From Actinostola sp. cb2023 (lineage: Eukaryota > Cnidaria > Anthozoa > Actiniaria > Actinostolidae), in NCBI GenBank assembly GCA_033675265.1, contig JAUJYZ010000325.1, positions 682,001 through 746,000 of the forward strand: a stretch of DNA of 64,000 nt, given 5' to 3'. Position numbers and translations under genes: made by a program. This document shows, in pieces, positions 37,102 to 47,626 of this stretch; position 1 is the stretch's first letter; every line of letters starts with the position of its first letter. The notes under the pieces were generated by a model, which was not told the origin of the DNA, did not search any database, and worked only from the letters and a program-made list of their open reading frames with translations.

Positions 37102-37975
37102 ACAAGACGCTCAATGAGCGTACACTCGGGCTTATGACAAGGACAATGTCAGTTGCGTGAGGAGGGACCTGACAATGACTGGCGCCATGAATATGCAACC
37201 TCAAGTGACCTCAAGTACGTTTAAAAACGTACGATATATGTACCTCGAACAATCGGAGATCTTTATCGATACTCATCGATACAAATAATCTCTCTCGTCA
37301 CGCAACTATCATTGTCATATTAAATACCCGACTATACGCTCATTGAGCGTCTTCTTCTGTAACAGATCCCTGAAATCTAATGACGTTTTGATTTCGATTG
37401 TATTTTTGCCGTTCACTGACCTGTTTTGAGTTCTAAAATTAGGTCGTATCATAGATGTATGACTCAGATAAGATCATGAGTTATTGAAAATAACTCGACT
37501 GGCTCGACTGTTTGCAAGGCTTCAGTCAATCATGCTTCTTCAATACAATATCATTTCTCTGACGTCATGACAATCAGTGACAGTTGAGTGACGAGGGAGA
37601 CTATGTGTCGGGTGAGTACGTACATGATACGTCTTGAGGTTGCATAGGTCAGATGGTTCTGATAACGCCCTCACGTTTGTTTTTGTTAAATATATTTTAA
37701 GCGAGCTTCTAGTCCTTCTACCACTTCTAGTCATTGAACGATGAACTAGAATCCTGACCTTTTAATAGCTTGAAGATCTACAGCTGCTTTCAAAACTAAG
37801 ATTCAAATCTACTTGAGTCCTGTGTGTCGTTTGTTTTATATTATCTGCCGAGTAATCTTGAAACTCGATATGATCAAATACGTCATATATTTTCTTCATT
37901 CTTTGACCAAACAAAACTAACAAAAACAAGAAAGTCCATTTTATAACTCGGGCTTCCTTCGGAAGGGCCCGAGTA
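37102..37975 (-). mobile_element. 874-bp reversed Helentron-like unit
   Basis: Reversed 3' end at 37102 (A + CAAGACGCTCAATGAGCG) and reversed 5' hairpin at 37946-37974. A second internal hairpin CCCGACTATACGCTC (37327-37351) is followed by a TCTTCTTCTGTAACAG continuation, showing that a 3'-type hairpin can also occur internally. Confidence 0.7.
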
Positions 37976-38192
37976 ATAAACCAACTTTTCAAAGAGAAAT
38001 AACTCTTTTTTTTGTTGATATAAACTTGCCGTTTACAGAAATCTCCACTTTGTCCATGGAACGTTTACAAAACGTAGATTTTTCGGTAAAAACGGTATCT
38101 TCGCCGTGAGGACGTTAAGGCCAGTAATCTAACCACCACAGGCTAGGTAGCCCAACAATTTCTAATGACGTCATTGCTAAAAATAAATAAAA

Positions 38193-39193
38193 ACAAGACG
38201 CTCAATGAGCGTACACTCGGGCTTATGACAAGGACAATGTCAGTTGCGTAAGGAGAGACCTGACAATGACTGACAGTTGCGTGACGAGGGAGACTATGTA
38301 TAGCTGAGCGAACAATAACTATTTGACACGTTTGTGGCGATATCAATATGCAACCTCAAGTGACCTCAAGTACGTTTAAATATGTAATACAGACGTACCT
38401 ACACGAATCTTTATGAGTCATCGACATAAATTGTTTCTCGTCACGCAACTCTCATTGTCATATTAAATACCCGACTATACGCTCATTGAGCGTCTTCTTC
38501 TTCAACAGATCCCTAATCTCTAATGACGTTTTGATTTTGATTGTATTTTTGCCGTTCACTGACTTGTTTTCAGCGTGGAAATTCTGCTTTAATAGCGCTG
38601 TGCCGCGGTTCTAAAATTAATGCGCTTTTGTATTGTGCAAGTAAATAAATAGGCTATTAAAACAACTTTGGCATGACCCCAAATTTCGGACATTGAGCTT
38701 GTTTAGCTTTGCTTTAATTGATGAAGTTTTGAAGTATGATTTCTACGATTTCTTTTCCTTCTGAATTTTTCAAACGTCGAATCGAATAAACATCCATCAT
38801 CATATATCTGAGAAATGTGTTTCGTTTTATTGCCGGATACTTTTTAAACGGTTTTTCACGGCGCGTGACGACAGTCAGGCAGCAAGCAAAGCGATATTAG
38901 CTATCTAAACAAAATCTACTGAAAAATCAAACCCTTGCTCTCTAGCTTCAGAGACATAATACGAAGCTGCTCAGTAACGGATTATTAACGACATGTTGCT
39001 TTCAAAACTAAGATTCATAATCTACTTGAGTCCTGTGTGTCGTTTGTCTTTTCTTATCTGCTGAGTAATCTTGAAACTCGATACGATTAAATATGTCGCA
39101 TACTTTCGTCATTCTTGAGCCGAACAAAACTACTACTACTACTACCGAAAAACGCATTTTATAACTCGGGCTTCCTTCGGAAGAGCCCGAGTA
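38193..39193 (-). mobile_element. 1.0-kb reversed Helentron-like unit
   Basis: Reversed 3' end at 38193 and reversed 5' hairpin at 39164-39192, the latter carrying a single change in its inner arm (GGAAGAGCCC). The 5'-proximal (CTA)n tract (39129-39145) matches other units. Confidence 0.7.
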
Positions 39194-39427
39194 ATAATGC
39201 GCGCGTCTCTTTTGGTGGGCTTCCTGTGATGAGCGAAAGGCATCTTGTACATGTATTGGAATTTTTGCTTCTCGAGTTCTTCTTTGTTTTTGACCTGTTT
39301 TTGACCTGGTCTCAGCGGTATGGTATGTAACTTAATAACTAGTAAAACCCCCCAACTAAGAAAAAGCCAAATTAATTCATTATCGGTGGAAATAAGAGCT
39401 TCGCTCTCATCGCGGCAGACGCAAAAG

Positions 39428-39830
39428 CCGGGGGGGGGGGGGGGGGGGTACTCCCCTATATACGCTATACGGGTATGTGCCACGGGATAGGGTATGGTTT
39501 TTGAGCTCCCAGGTCTGGGGTAGGGTATCGTTTTTTGCCTTTTTAGGCTGGGATCGGGTACGTTTTGGTCTGGTATAGGGTATGGTTTCCGCAATAACGC
39601 CACTATCAGTCGCTATCAATTTACATATCCCTTTAGCACGCTTTCAATCTGGATAGGGTATACATTTTTAAGCTTTAGTCTGGGATAGGGTGTACATTTT
39701 AAAGCTTTAGTCTGGGATAGGGTATGGAAAATCAAAATTTTAGGTCTGGGATAGGGTCAGGGTTTTGAGGTGTCCGCGGCACACCCCTACCCAAAAATAC
39801 CCTTAGTGCCCCCCCCCCGGGCGCAAAAGC
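39428..39830. repeat. GGGATAGGGTAT minisatellite block with G and C tract ends
   Basis: Starts with a pure G tract (about 39431-39448) and ends with CCCCCCCCC (about 39810-39820). Between them are repeats of TCTGGGATAGGGTATNNA. Same family as 31742-32195. Confidence 0.8.
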
Positions 39831-39994
39831 TGTGCAGTACCGAGATCAACGAAATGACATTTCATATGTAAATACTAGAATAGACTTTAGTCAAACTGCA
39901 TCACTTCGAAGCGACCTACACTTTTGAAGTCTTGTCGTTCATACTTTAAAGTGCCTATCACCCCTGTGAGATTGTTTTAAAAATCTATTCAATA

Positions 39995-40781
39995 CAAGAC
40001 GCTCAATGAGCGTACACTCGGGCTTATGACAAGGACAATGTCAGTTGCGTGAGGAGAGACCTGACAATGACTGACAGTTGCGTGACGAGGGAGACTGTAT
40101 ATACATGTATGTGTCGAGTTCATTTGATTTGCCTTTGACTTTGAGTTCATTTGATTACCTTTTGACTTTGAGTTCAATTGATTTGATTTTGATGAGTTCG
40201 TGTAAAGGCCCCCTCTCTAGCTTCAGATCCCGAAACGTCGAGTTTGGAATCGAGTTCGAGTTCGGGTTCGAGTTACGGTTCGAACGTCGAATAAAACAAG
40301 GACATCTTCTTCAATACAATATCATTTCTCTGACGTCATGACAATCAGTGACAGTTGAGTGACGAGGGAGACTATGAGTCGGATGAGTACGAACATGATA
40401 CGTCTTGAGGTTGCATAGGTCAGATGGTTCCGATAACGCCCTCGCGTTACGACAGTCAGGCAGCAAGCAAAGCGATATTAGCTATCTAAACAAAATCTAC
40501 TGAAAAATCAAACCCTTGCTCTCTAGCTTCAGAGACATAATACGAAGCTGCTCAGTAACGGATTATTAACGACATGTTGCTTTCAAAACTAAGATTCATA
40601 ATCTACTTGAGTCCTGTGTCTCCTTTATCTTTTCAAATCTGCGGAGTAATCTTGAAACTCCGGATACGATTAAATACGTCGCATACTCGTCATTTTGGAG
40701 CCGAACAAAACTACTACTACTACTACTACTACCGAAATCCGCATTTTCTAACTCGGGCGGCCTGCGGCCTGGGCCCGAGTA
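39995..40781 (-). mobile_element. 787-bp reversed Helentron-like unit
   Basis: Reversed 3' end at 39995 and reversed 5' hairpin of the GGCC type (40751-40780). The sequence is close to the inverse complement of the 50635-51488 unit, including the GAACTCGAACTCG tract and the (CTA)n block. It lies immediately upstream of the oxidoreductase gene. Confidence 0.75.
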
Positions 40782-40977
40782 ATTAGCCGTAGGAGTAATA
40801 ACTATTTCGGTCACTGAAACTCAAACCGTTACGTATAATGACAAAATAGAATGCATGTTGCTAAGCAACACTACTTTAGATTTTTATCATAACGTTCTTC
40901 GCCAAGCAAACGTTCTTCAAATGCCTTGTGGACTTTGAAACAGTGTGTCCAAGTTCGCTGAGAAACATTTCAAGATT

Positions 40978-42552
40978 ATGACGGCGACGTACAACGTTAA
41001 AGTAAAGGGAGCAGGCGACCATGATGCGGAAGGATCTCAACCACAGCCCGCCATTACAGAGACGTTCAAGGTCGAAGTTCTACCACAACAAGAAGCATGG
41101 AAACACTACGAAGACTCCAAGTATGATTCTCCTGTGCTCAACCGCTTCGTTCCCTTCCCGATTTACTACTACTACCGATGGAAAATACTCAGTATCTTCC
41201 ACACAAGGTTGCTGTTCGGGATCGTCCTCGGGGAAGTGTTGTTCTTTCTTCTGCTCATCGGTGGACTGGCCGGGGCTCTAGCAGTTGTGGGGACGGGAGA
41301 TGATGCAGATGAGTCAACTGGCGGTATAGCAATCATTGCTCCTGCTTTGTCTTTTGCTTTTGCATGCCGCAATTCGTTGTGGATCCTCTTCACTGGCCTT
41401 CCCTTTGAGAGAGCTTTGATTTGGCACAAAATCTGCGCGTATCTCAGCGTTCTGGTGGGCGCATGGCATGGCTGGGTCTCGCAAGAGTGGGATGTTTCTG
41501 GCCTAGTATTGACCGGTACTATGGGTCTACTTTGTCTAATCTCTCTGTGGTTTGTGCGTAGGAAGTTTTTCGAAGCGTTCCTGCGGCTACATTGGGTTCT
41601 ATTCTTGGTGGTGATCGGTGCAGCGTTTTGGCATGAGGCTGGAGGTATTGCATTTGGTGCAGGTCTGTGGGCCCTCGATATCGTCCTACGAGCACTGATT
41701 GCTATTTACAATTACTCCAAGCGAAGACAGGTGTTAGCAGTCAGGCTGCCATCGAACGTTGTACGATTGACATTCCTCAAGGAAGACTTCAAATACAAGG
41801 CAGGGCAATACTGCTTCATATGCGTGCCAGGGGTGACCCCTTTCGAGTGGCACCCATTTAGCATGTCATCCTCGCCCCATGAAAATAAAGTATCTATTCA
41901 TATTCGTGTTCTTGGCGATTGGACCAAAAGCCTCTACGACTATGTCACCTCAACGAGGGTTATCGATGTTTACTTCGATGGGCCTTACGGCGCACCGTGC
42001 CTTGATATCGACGGTAGTCGATACAAGCATATCATGTTTGTCAGTGGCGGTATCGGTATTACGCCCATGCAGTCCATCTGTAACAACAACATACTCTACC
42101 AAGGCAGGAGGGATCGGGAGGTGAAGAAGGTGATGTTCGTATGGTCAGTACGAGATCTCTATATGGTGTCTTCAGTACTGGAATACGACAAAGAGTACTT
42201 CAACAAAGACTCCGACCACAGATTGCCATACTCGTTCTCACCTGACCTACTTATGAAAGACGCACCCGAGGTACTTGAAAATTACTTCCACCTGACAAGA
42301 GAGAGAGATACAAGCAAATTCTCAGAGGCGAATATTCAGCCAGAGGTTCAATCGAATCTGAAGTTTGGTCGACCAGATCTGCCGGCCCTGTTTGAAAGGA
42401 TGAAAGTGTTTTGCCTGGCAGGGCACGGAGGAAGGGTCGCAGTGTTGACATGTGGCCCGGGTCCCCTTGTTAGTTCGGTGGAGAAGTTGTGCGTCCAATA
42501 CTCATCCGGCGGGGTGACATTTGACTTTCATAAAGAAGTCTTTGAATTTTAA
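40978..42552 (+). CDS. Ferric reductase / NADPH oxidase-like flavocytochrome (524 aa)
   Basis: Transmembrane electron-transfer protein of the ferric-reductase/NOX superfamily, expected to pass electrons from NAD(P)H through FAD and two hemes across a membrane to iron or oxygen. Hydrophobic helices lie at about 76-240. They carry two H-X13-H pairs, H150/H164 and H205/H219, suited to bis-histidine heme binding. The FAD motif HPFS is at 292-295, the pyridine-nucleotide motif GGIGITP at 357-363, CGP at 492-494, and the C-terminus ends in an aromatic residue, as in NOX and FRE proteins. No EF-hands. The ATG is the first in frame after a TGA at 40936, with A at -3. The frame is intact and intronless, and its upstream side abuts a Helentron unit, suggesting a retrocopy, captured gene or transferred gene. 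Oxidase and metalloreductase cannot be separated by sequence reading. Confidence 0.9.
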   Translation: MTATYNVKVKGAGDHDAEGSQPQPAITETFKVEVLPQQEAWKHYEDSKYDSPVLNRFVPFPIYYYYRWKILSIFHTRLLFGIVLGEVLFFLLLIGGLAGALAVVGTGDDADESTGGIAIIAPALSFAFACRNSLWILFTGLPFERALIWHKICAYLSVLVGAWHGWVSQEWDVSGLVLTGTMGLLCLISLWFVRRKFFEAFLRLHWVLFLVVIGAAFWHEAGGIAFGAGLWALDIVLRALIAIYNYSKRRQVLAVRLPSNVVRLTFLKEDFKYKAGQYCFICVPGVTPFEWHPFSMSSSPHENKVSIHIRVLGDWTKSLYDYVTSTRVIDVYFDGPYGAPCLDIDGSRYKHIMFVSGGIGITPMQSICNNNILYQGRRDREVKKVMFVWSVRDLYMVSSVLEYDKEYFNKDSDHRLPYSFSPDLLMKDAPEVLENYFHLTRERDTSKFSEANIQPEVQSNLKFGRPDLPALFERMKVFCLAGHGGRVAVLTCGPGPLVSSVEKLCVQYSSGGVTFDFHKEVFEF

Positions 42553-42820
42553 GCAGGATGGAAGGATAGGCACTTCAATTACTATATTGACTGAATCATC
42601 AACTGTTGGTTCGTAACTGACAGATTATTAAACTTAAGTTCATTTAATAGGATTATTATCTCTATATTATACTCTATATTTTTAATTAATGATTAAAAGT
42701 ACTGTTAATTTAATGCAAAACATTGTACAGTTTAGTAGTTGTTTGTTCAAATACCCTACCAAATGTAGTAGTATTTAGCAGTAGTATTTACTGTCCAAAA
42801 TGATGGCTTGATGCATATAC

Positions 42821-42866
42821 TACAAGTACCAGAATGCTTTGCCCATTTTCTTTTGTTAGATAATTA
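42821..42866. mobile_element. Fragment of the foldback MITE family of 24811
   Basis: TACTACAAGTACCAGAATGC and AAAATGGGCAAAGC-type sequences match an arm of 24811-24985. Only a part is present, directly before the LINE fragment. Confidence 0.6.
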
Positions 42867-42897
42867 GCACCAAATGTCTTACTAATCTTGATAGTAA

Positions 42898-43491
42898 TTG
42901 ATAGTAATGCTTGATAGTAATTTAAGTTGGGGTCCTCATGTGGATCTGATCTTGAAGAAGGTCAGATCTGCATTGGGAGCACTTAAACGAATTAAGCCTT
43001 TTGTCCCAAGAGAAACCCTAATCCAACTTTACACAAGCTTAATCACACCCTACTTTGATTATTGTTCTGAAGTATGGTGTGATTTAAATCAGGATCTCCG
43101 TGATAAACTACAAAAGATGCAAAATCGAGCCGCTAGAATAATCACAGGTGCCACTTATGATATAAGATCAGTTGATATACTGAAATCGTTAGCCTGGCAA
43201 CCTCTTCATATTAGAAGGAACAAACAACTGTCAATTCTAATGTTTAAATGTTTTAATAATTTAGCTCCTCAGTATCTTGTTGACATGTTTGACAAAGTCT
43301 CTGAAACAACCAATCATAATCTAAGGAACTCTGCTTCCAGACTTTTTGTAACCAGATTTATCACTGAATATGGGAAGAGAAGCCTTTGCTATAGAGGTGC
43401 TACTCTTTGGAATAGCCTCCCCCAATCTCTAAGAAACCATAAGGAGCTTAGTCTATTTAAGAAACACTTGACCTGCTCCTTAACTAGCTGA
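42898..43491 (+). pseudogene. 5'-truncated non-LTR retrotransposon, C-terminal end of reverse transcriptase ORF
   Basis: A 197-codon frame without a proper start. Residues 5-80 (LDSNLSWGPHV ... LITPYFDYCSEVW) fit the late reverse-transcriptase and thumb region of CR1/L2/Jockey-type LINE proteins. The later YRGATLWNSLP near residues 163-173 is a common tail motif of these proteins in cnidarians. The catalytic YADD block is missing because of 5' truncation, which is usual for LINE insertions. A T/A-rich tail (43502-43530) follows the stop, consistent with the LINE 3' end. Confidence 0.85.
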
Positions 43492-43542
43492 CATTGGCCT
43501 TACCTATTATTATTATCTTTATTATTATATTTTTTATGTATA

Positions 43543-43822
43543 CACTCAATTGCAGAAACGTTGTAGTATATATTTATACAAATATACAAATATCTCAATG
43601 AGATGCAAAATGTTAAACATGCTAAAATACAACTGTTTAAGCACAAAATAGTGCTGAAGATTATTGTGTTGTCCTTGTTGGATGCGATGCTAATCTAAAA
43701 TTGATGATTCTGATCTATTAGAAGAAAATAAGCGATGTTTCGCACTTTGTATCTCATTAGATATATTGTATCTCATTAGATATTTGTATAAATGTATACT
43801 ACAACCTTTCTGCAATTGAGTG
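43543..43822. mobile_element. 280-bp TA-flanked MITE
   Basis: The termini CACTCAATTGCAGAAACG and its complement (one mismatch) are flanked by TA (43541-43542 and 43823-43824). Inverted similarity extends about 60 bp through TTGTAGTATA and ATCTCAATGAGAT blocks. It is inserted at the tail of the LINE fragment. Confidence 0.75.
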
Positions 43823-43989
43823 TACATCATATATTGTACATTGATTTTTATATTAATATCCTCACAACTTTCATGTAAACCAGTTTTTAAAGCTGATGAT
43901 ATATTTGTGCTTAAATAAAGTTTTTCATTCATTCATCTCACGAGGAAATAAAAATCTGAATAAGAAAGAAAATTCCTCAGTTATATTAA

Positions 43990-44635
43990 GGCATGGTTCT
44001 AATGCGATCACGCCCATAAAACTATAAGGGGGTTGTAATTTGCTTTCGTTTTATTGCAGAAGCTTGGGTTCGGGATTAAATGTATAGATGAGCAGATTGT
44101 ACATATTTGTGAAGTTAGTTACCATGGCAACAATACTTTAGACCTTTTAACCCGGGTTTAAGAAAATAAGATTCAAGGCTTTGGTAGAAGCGCACAACGT
44201 TAGTATATCAGAGTAGAAGATAGTGAAAATAATACAGTCTACCATGCTGTTCATCAGGCTAATTGGATATTTTGGAAATATATAATTGCTGAGTCATAAA
44301 TCGAGAGTATCAAATTTCATTTTCACGTTTATCACCCTTCCCATTACTTTTTCCAACTTATCCAATTAGACCAATAAACTAGGTAGTAAGTCTATTTAAT
44401 TTTCAATTAAATCCTTGTCATGCAAAAATCCTTTACCGGTATGCACGAGACTTTTATTTTATAAAATATAATTAGAGTTCAAAGGTCACATTCCATGTTT
44501 CCATGGAAACTGATATGTTTATTTGTTGAGATTGTAACATTGTTGTATCACTTAAAGTTTCATGAAAGAATCTCGCAAATTAAAGGAAATAGACCACCCC
44601 CTCTTAATTTGCAGCATACATCCTAGAACCATGCC
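43990..44635. mobile_element. 646-bp element with TTAA target duplication
   Basis: The termini GGCATGGTTCTA and TAGAACCATGCC are flanked by TTAA on both sides (43986-43989 and 44636-44639). A TTAA target is characteristic of piggyBac and of some Kolobok elements. No transposase frame remains, so it is non-autonomous. Class is inferred only from the TTAA. Confidence 0.65.
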
Positions 44636-44802
44636 TTAAAAAGGTAGTGTCAAGCCTCACGCATGCGCATTAAAATCAAAACAATAACACTCGAATTGTT
44701 TGGATTTTACAGAATGTCTCTTTTAGCGATTCGGTCACTAACATTGTCCATTTGCTGCACGTTTTGTGGAATTAATTGTTGCAATTCCCGAATGAAATCG
44801 AA

Positions 44803-46671
44803 ACAAGACGCTCAATGAGCGTTCACTCGGGCATTATGAAAAGGAAAATGTCAGTTGCCCGCGGAAGAACCTGAAAATGAATGCCAGTTGGTTGAAGAAA
44901 AAGCATATTTATATCTATTTTTTGGTGTGCATAGATAACAAGAACAGTGTCAGTTGCGTGAGGAGGGAGCTGACAGTGATTGACAGTTTTTCGGAAAATA
45001 GACGTCAAGCTTTTGAAAGAAATTCTGCTTGGCTCTCGATCACGATGAGCATGGTGGTGTATTTTACTACTAAGCGTGGACGTACTATCACAAGCAACAA
45101 ACATGGCATAGCGAGATCTTACATTGTTTATTGTATTCAATTCATGATTATTGACATTCAGCTTAACTTGTACACTGGCTTCAGATATATTTACAAAGGT
45201 ATCTATAGCACTTAGTCTATTTTCAGTCAAACTTGCTTGTTCACCTCGATCGTTGGCCATGACGGTATGAAGGTGATAACGGCGGTATATGCACTCCGTT
45301 AAAACTCTCTCTTTGATATAGAAAAATACTATTTTTAACAGCATTAACACAATAAAAAATATAAACAGAATGTAAACAAGGATTGACTTCATTTTCGCCT
45401 CAGATTTGTGTTCTTCTTGATGCCATTTCAAAGTTGTTTTCTCACCTTTGGATTTAATTGTCCATGTTGGAATCACACTTCTGAATCAGTACATCTGGCT
45501 TCAAGTTGTGGTATACATGCTTGGCTAGGCAGTACTCAGTTGAGTTCACATTTAAGTCAACATTAGAGTTCATTTGTATTATAGTTCTTGAGTTCATTTG
45601 ATTTGCTTTTGAGCTTGAGTTCATTTGATTACCTTTGGACTTTGAGTTCAATTGATTTCCTTTTGATGAGTTCATGTAAAGGCCCTGTCGAAAACGCTCA
45701 ACATCTTTTGGTGTGGGCCCACACGAATCGGCGTATGCGTTTGTATGTGAGAGCGTATTTAAGAGGAACGGATGAATGGCTTGCCTTGAATACAACATAA
45801 TTTCACTTCTGCACAGGTCAGCTGCTTCTTTCACTTCTAGTCGTCGAATACGATGACTTAGCAATATCTCAGTATCTGCCCTGAGCGAACAATAACTATT
45901 TGACACGAATTGTTTCTCGTCACGCAACTCTCATTGTCATATTAAATACCCGACTATACGCTCATTGAGCGTCTTCTTCTTCAACAGATCCCTAATCTCT
46001 AATGACGTTTTGATTTTGATTGTATTTTTGCCGTTCACTGACTTGTTTTCAGCGTGGAAATTCTGCTTTAAATAGCGCTGTGCCGCGGTTCTAAAATTAA
46101 TGCGCTTTTGTATTGTGCAAGTATATAAATAGGCTATTAAAACAACTTTGGCATGACCCCAAATTTCGGACATTGAGCTTGTTTAGCTTTGCTTTAATTG
46201 ATGAAGTTTTGAAGTATGATTTCTACGATTTCTTTTCCTTCTGAATTTTTCAAACGTCGAATCGAATAAACATCCATCATTATATATCTGAGAAATGTGT
46301 TTCGTTTTATTGCCGGATACTTTTTAAACGGGTTTTCACGGCGCGTGACGACAGTCATGCAGCAAGCAAAGCGATATTAGCTATCTAAACAAAATCTACT
46401 GAAAAATCAAACCCTTGCTCTCTAGCTTCAGAGACATAATACGAAGCTGCTCAGTAACGGATTATTATAACGACATGTTGCTTTCAAAACTAAGATTCAT
46501 AATCTACTTGAGTCCTGTGTGTCGTATTGTCTTTTCTTATCTGCTGAGTAATCTGAAACTCCGGATACGATTAAATACGTCGCATACTTTCGACATTCTT
46601 TAGCCAATAAAAACTACTACTACCGAAAAACGCATTTTCTAACTCGGGCTTCCTTCGGAAGGGCCCGAGTA
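44803..46671 (-). mobile_element. 1.9-kb reversed Helentron-like unit
   Basis: Reversed 3' end at 44803 (CAAGACGCTCAATGAGCG with TTCACTCGGGC) and reversed 5' hairpin at 46642-46670. It is longer than its relatives because it carries extra sequence at about 45000-45500. An internal hairpin of the TATACGCTCATTGAGCG type is present near 45955. Confidence 0.65.
44823..45476 (-). CDS. Hypothetical ORF with N-terminal membrane segment inside a Helentron unit
   Basis: A 217-codon frame. Residues 29-58 contain a strongly hydrophobic stretch (ILVYILFIFFIVLMLLKIVF) preceded by Lys residues, like a signal-anchor. Residues 60-150 look like ordinary soluble sequence. The last ~55 codons translate the unit's subterminal repeats and 3' end, so the natural stop may have been lost. 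It could be a captured host exon or a chance frame. Not recognised. Confidence 0.25.
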   Translation of the reverse strand: MIPTWTIKSKGEKTTLKWHQEEHKSEAKMKSILVYILFIFFIVLMLLKIVFFYIKERVLTECIYRRYHLHTVMANDRGEQASLTENRLSAIDTFVNISEASVQVKLNVNNHELNTINNVRSRYAMFVACDSTSTLSSKIHHHAHRDREPSRISFKSLTSIFRKTVNHCQLPPHATDTVLVIYAHQKIDINMLFLQPTGIHFQVLPRATDIFLFIMPE

Positions 46672-47290
46672 ATAAGCAACGTCGACAGACAAGCCCGAAT
46701 AGACGATGAAAATAGACCATGACGTAATGTCTCCAGCGGTCAGCGGTTGACGATCACCAACCGTGTGCTCCCAGAGGCAAAATGAATGCTGCGATGCTGA
46801 AACACTTCTGTTTCTATGAGTACTACGATTTCGAAATACTCAAAACCTACAACAAACACCTATATAGCAGCACTAGGTCTGTTGTAGGAAAAAAAATAAA
46901 AGGTCTCTGTCAGTGGAGCGGCTCCCACAAATGTTTTTTTTAACTTGTTCAAATTATTTAGAAACATTAATTAAATTGTTGATTAATAGTACATCGTGTT
47001 CCGGAAACAGGAATAAACAAGTTGGATGTTGTTAATAGTATGTAAAAATTCCCTGGCCTTGGACGCTAGACTTGTTGCAAAAGTACGTGCTAAAAATAGC
47101 TGATCAAGGGAATTTTCCAGAATTACGTCACTACTATGTGACGTCATTCACAATAAAGGTTCACACGTACATGCACATTACATTAAGCTTATATATTGTG
47201 AAATATTTATTGATTATTCATACTTCCAAGAAAGAAGGAGAATTCTTCCACTACAGATAAACCCTTACGTGAAAGGAAGTTAGTTTTCTA
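46672..47290. other. Non-repeat interval between Helentron units
   Basis: Sequence not shared with other units that I can see. It may be the upstream part of the putative exon at 47291. No recognisable domain. Confidence 0.4.
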
Positions 47291-47500
47291 ATGGCAAACA
47301 GTAAAGGTACTATAACACGATGTGCCAAGTGCGACGAACTACAACGTCTTTACCTCACAGCGCTACAAGACAAGAGAACCATCTTGGTTCGTCTTCAAAA
47401 AGAGCTCGAACAAGGGCGAAAGCTTCGGGAAGAAGTAGATACAATGAGAAGAGAAGCCAGACAAGCGATCGGACAAAGGAGAACGAATGAACACAACACG
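47291..47500 (+). CDS. Putative first coding exon (70 aa) with splice donor
   Basis: The ATG has a G at +4. The frame of exactly 70 codons runs to GTGAGTAAG, a strong 5' splice site, at 47501, ending in phase 0. The peptide has a CAKC metal-ligand-like pair near residues 12-15 and then a charged heptad-like helix (about 25-62) likely to form a coiled coil. Reading through the donor gives only four more codons. A Helentron unit begins 127 bp downstream, so any later exons are displaced. It may be a host exon captured by, or stranded within, the transposon complex. Family not recognised. Confidence 0.4.
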
Positions 47501-47626
47501 GTGAGTAAGTTTTGAGTTATCGATCATGGCGTGATTATAATTTGAAAAATCTGTCGTTTCAAGCAAGCAGGGTCTATGGTTTCCCCCCTCCTTTTAGCAG
47601 AGGTTTCAGTCGCGAATAAGAATTAA

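Noticed and set aside
41021..42451. Short frames within the oxidoreductase gene
   Set aside because: Shadow frames of the 524-codon gene.
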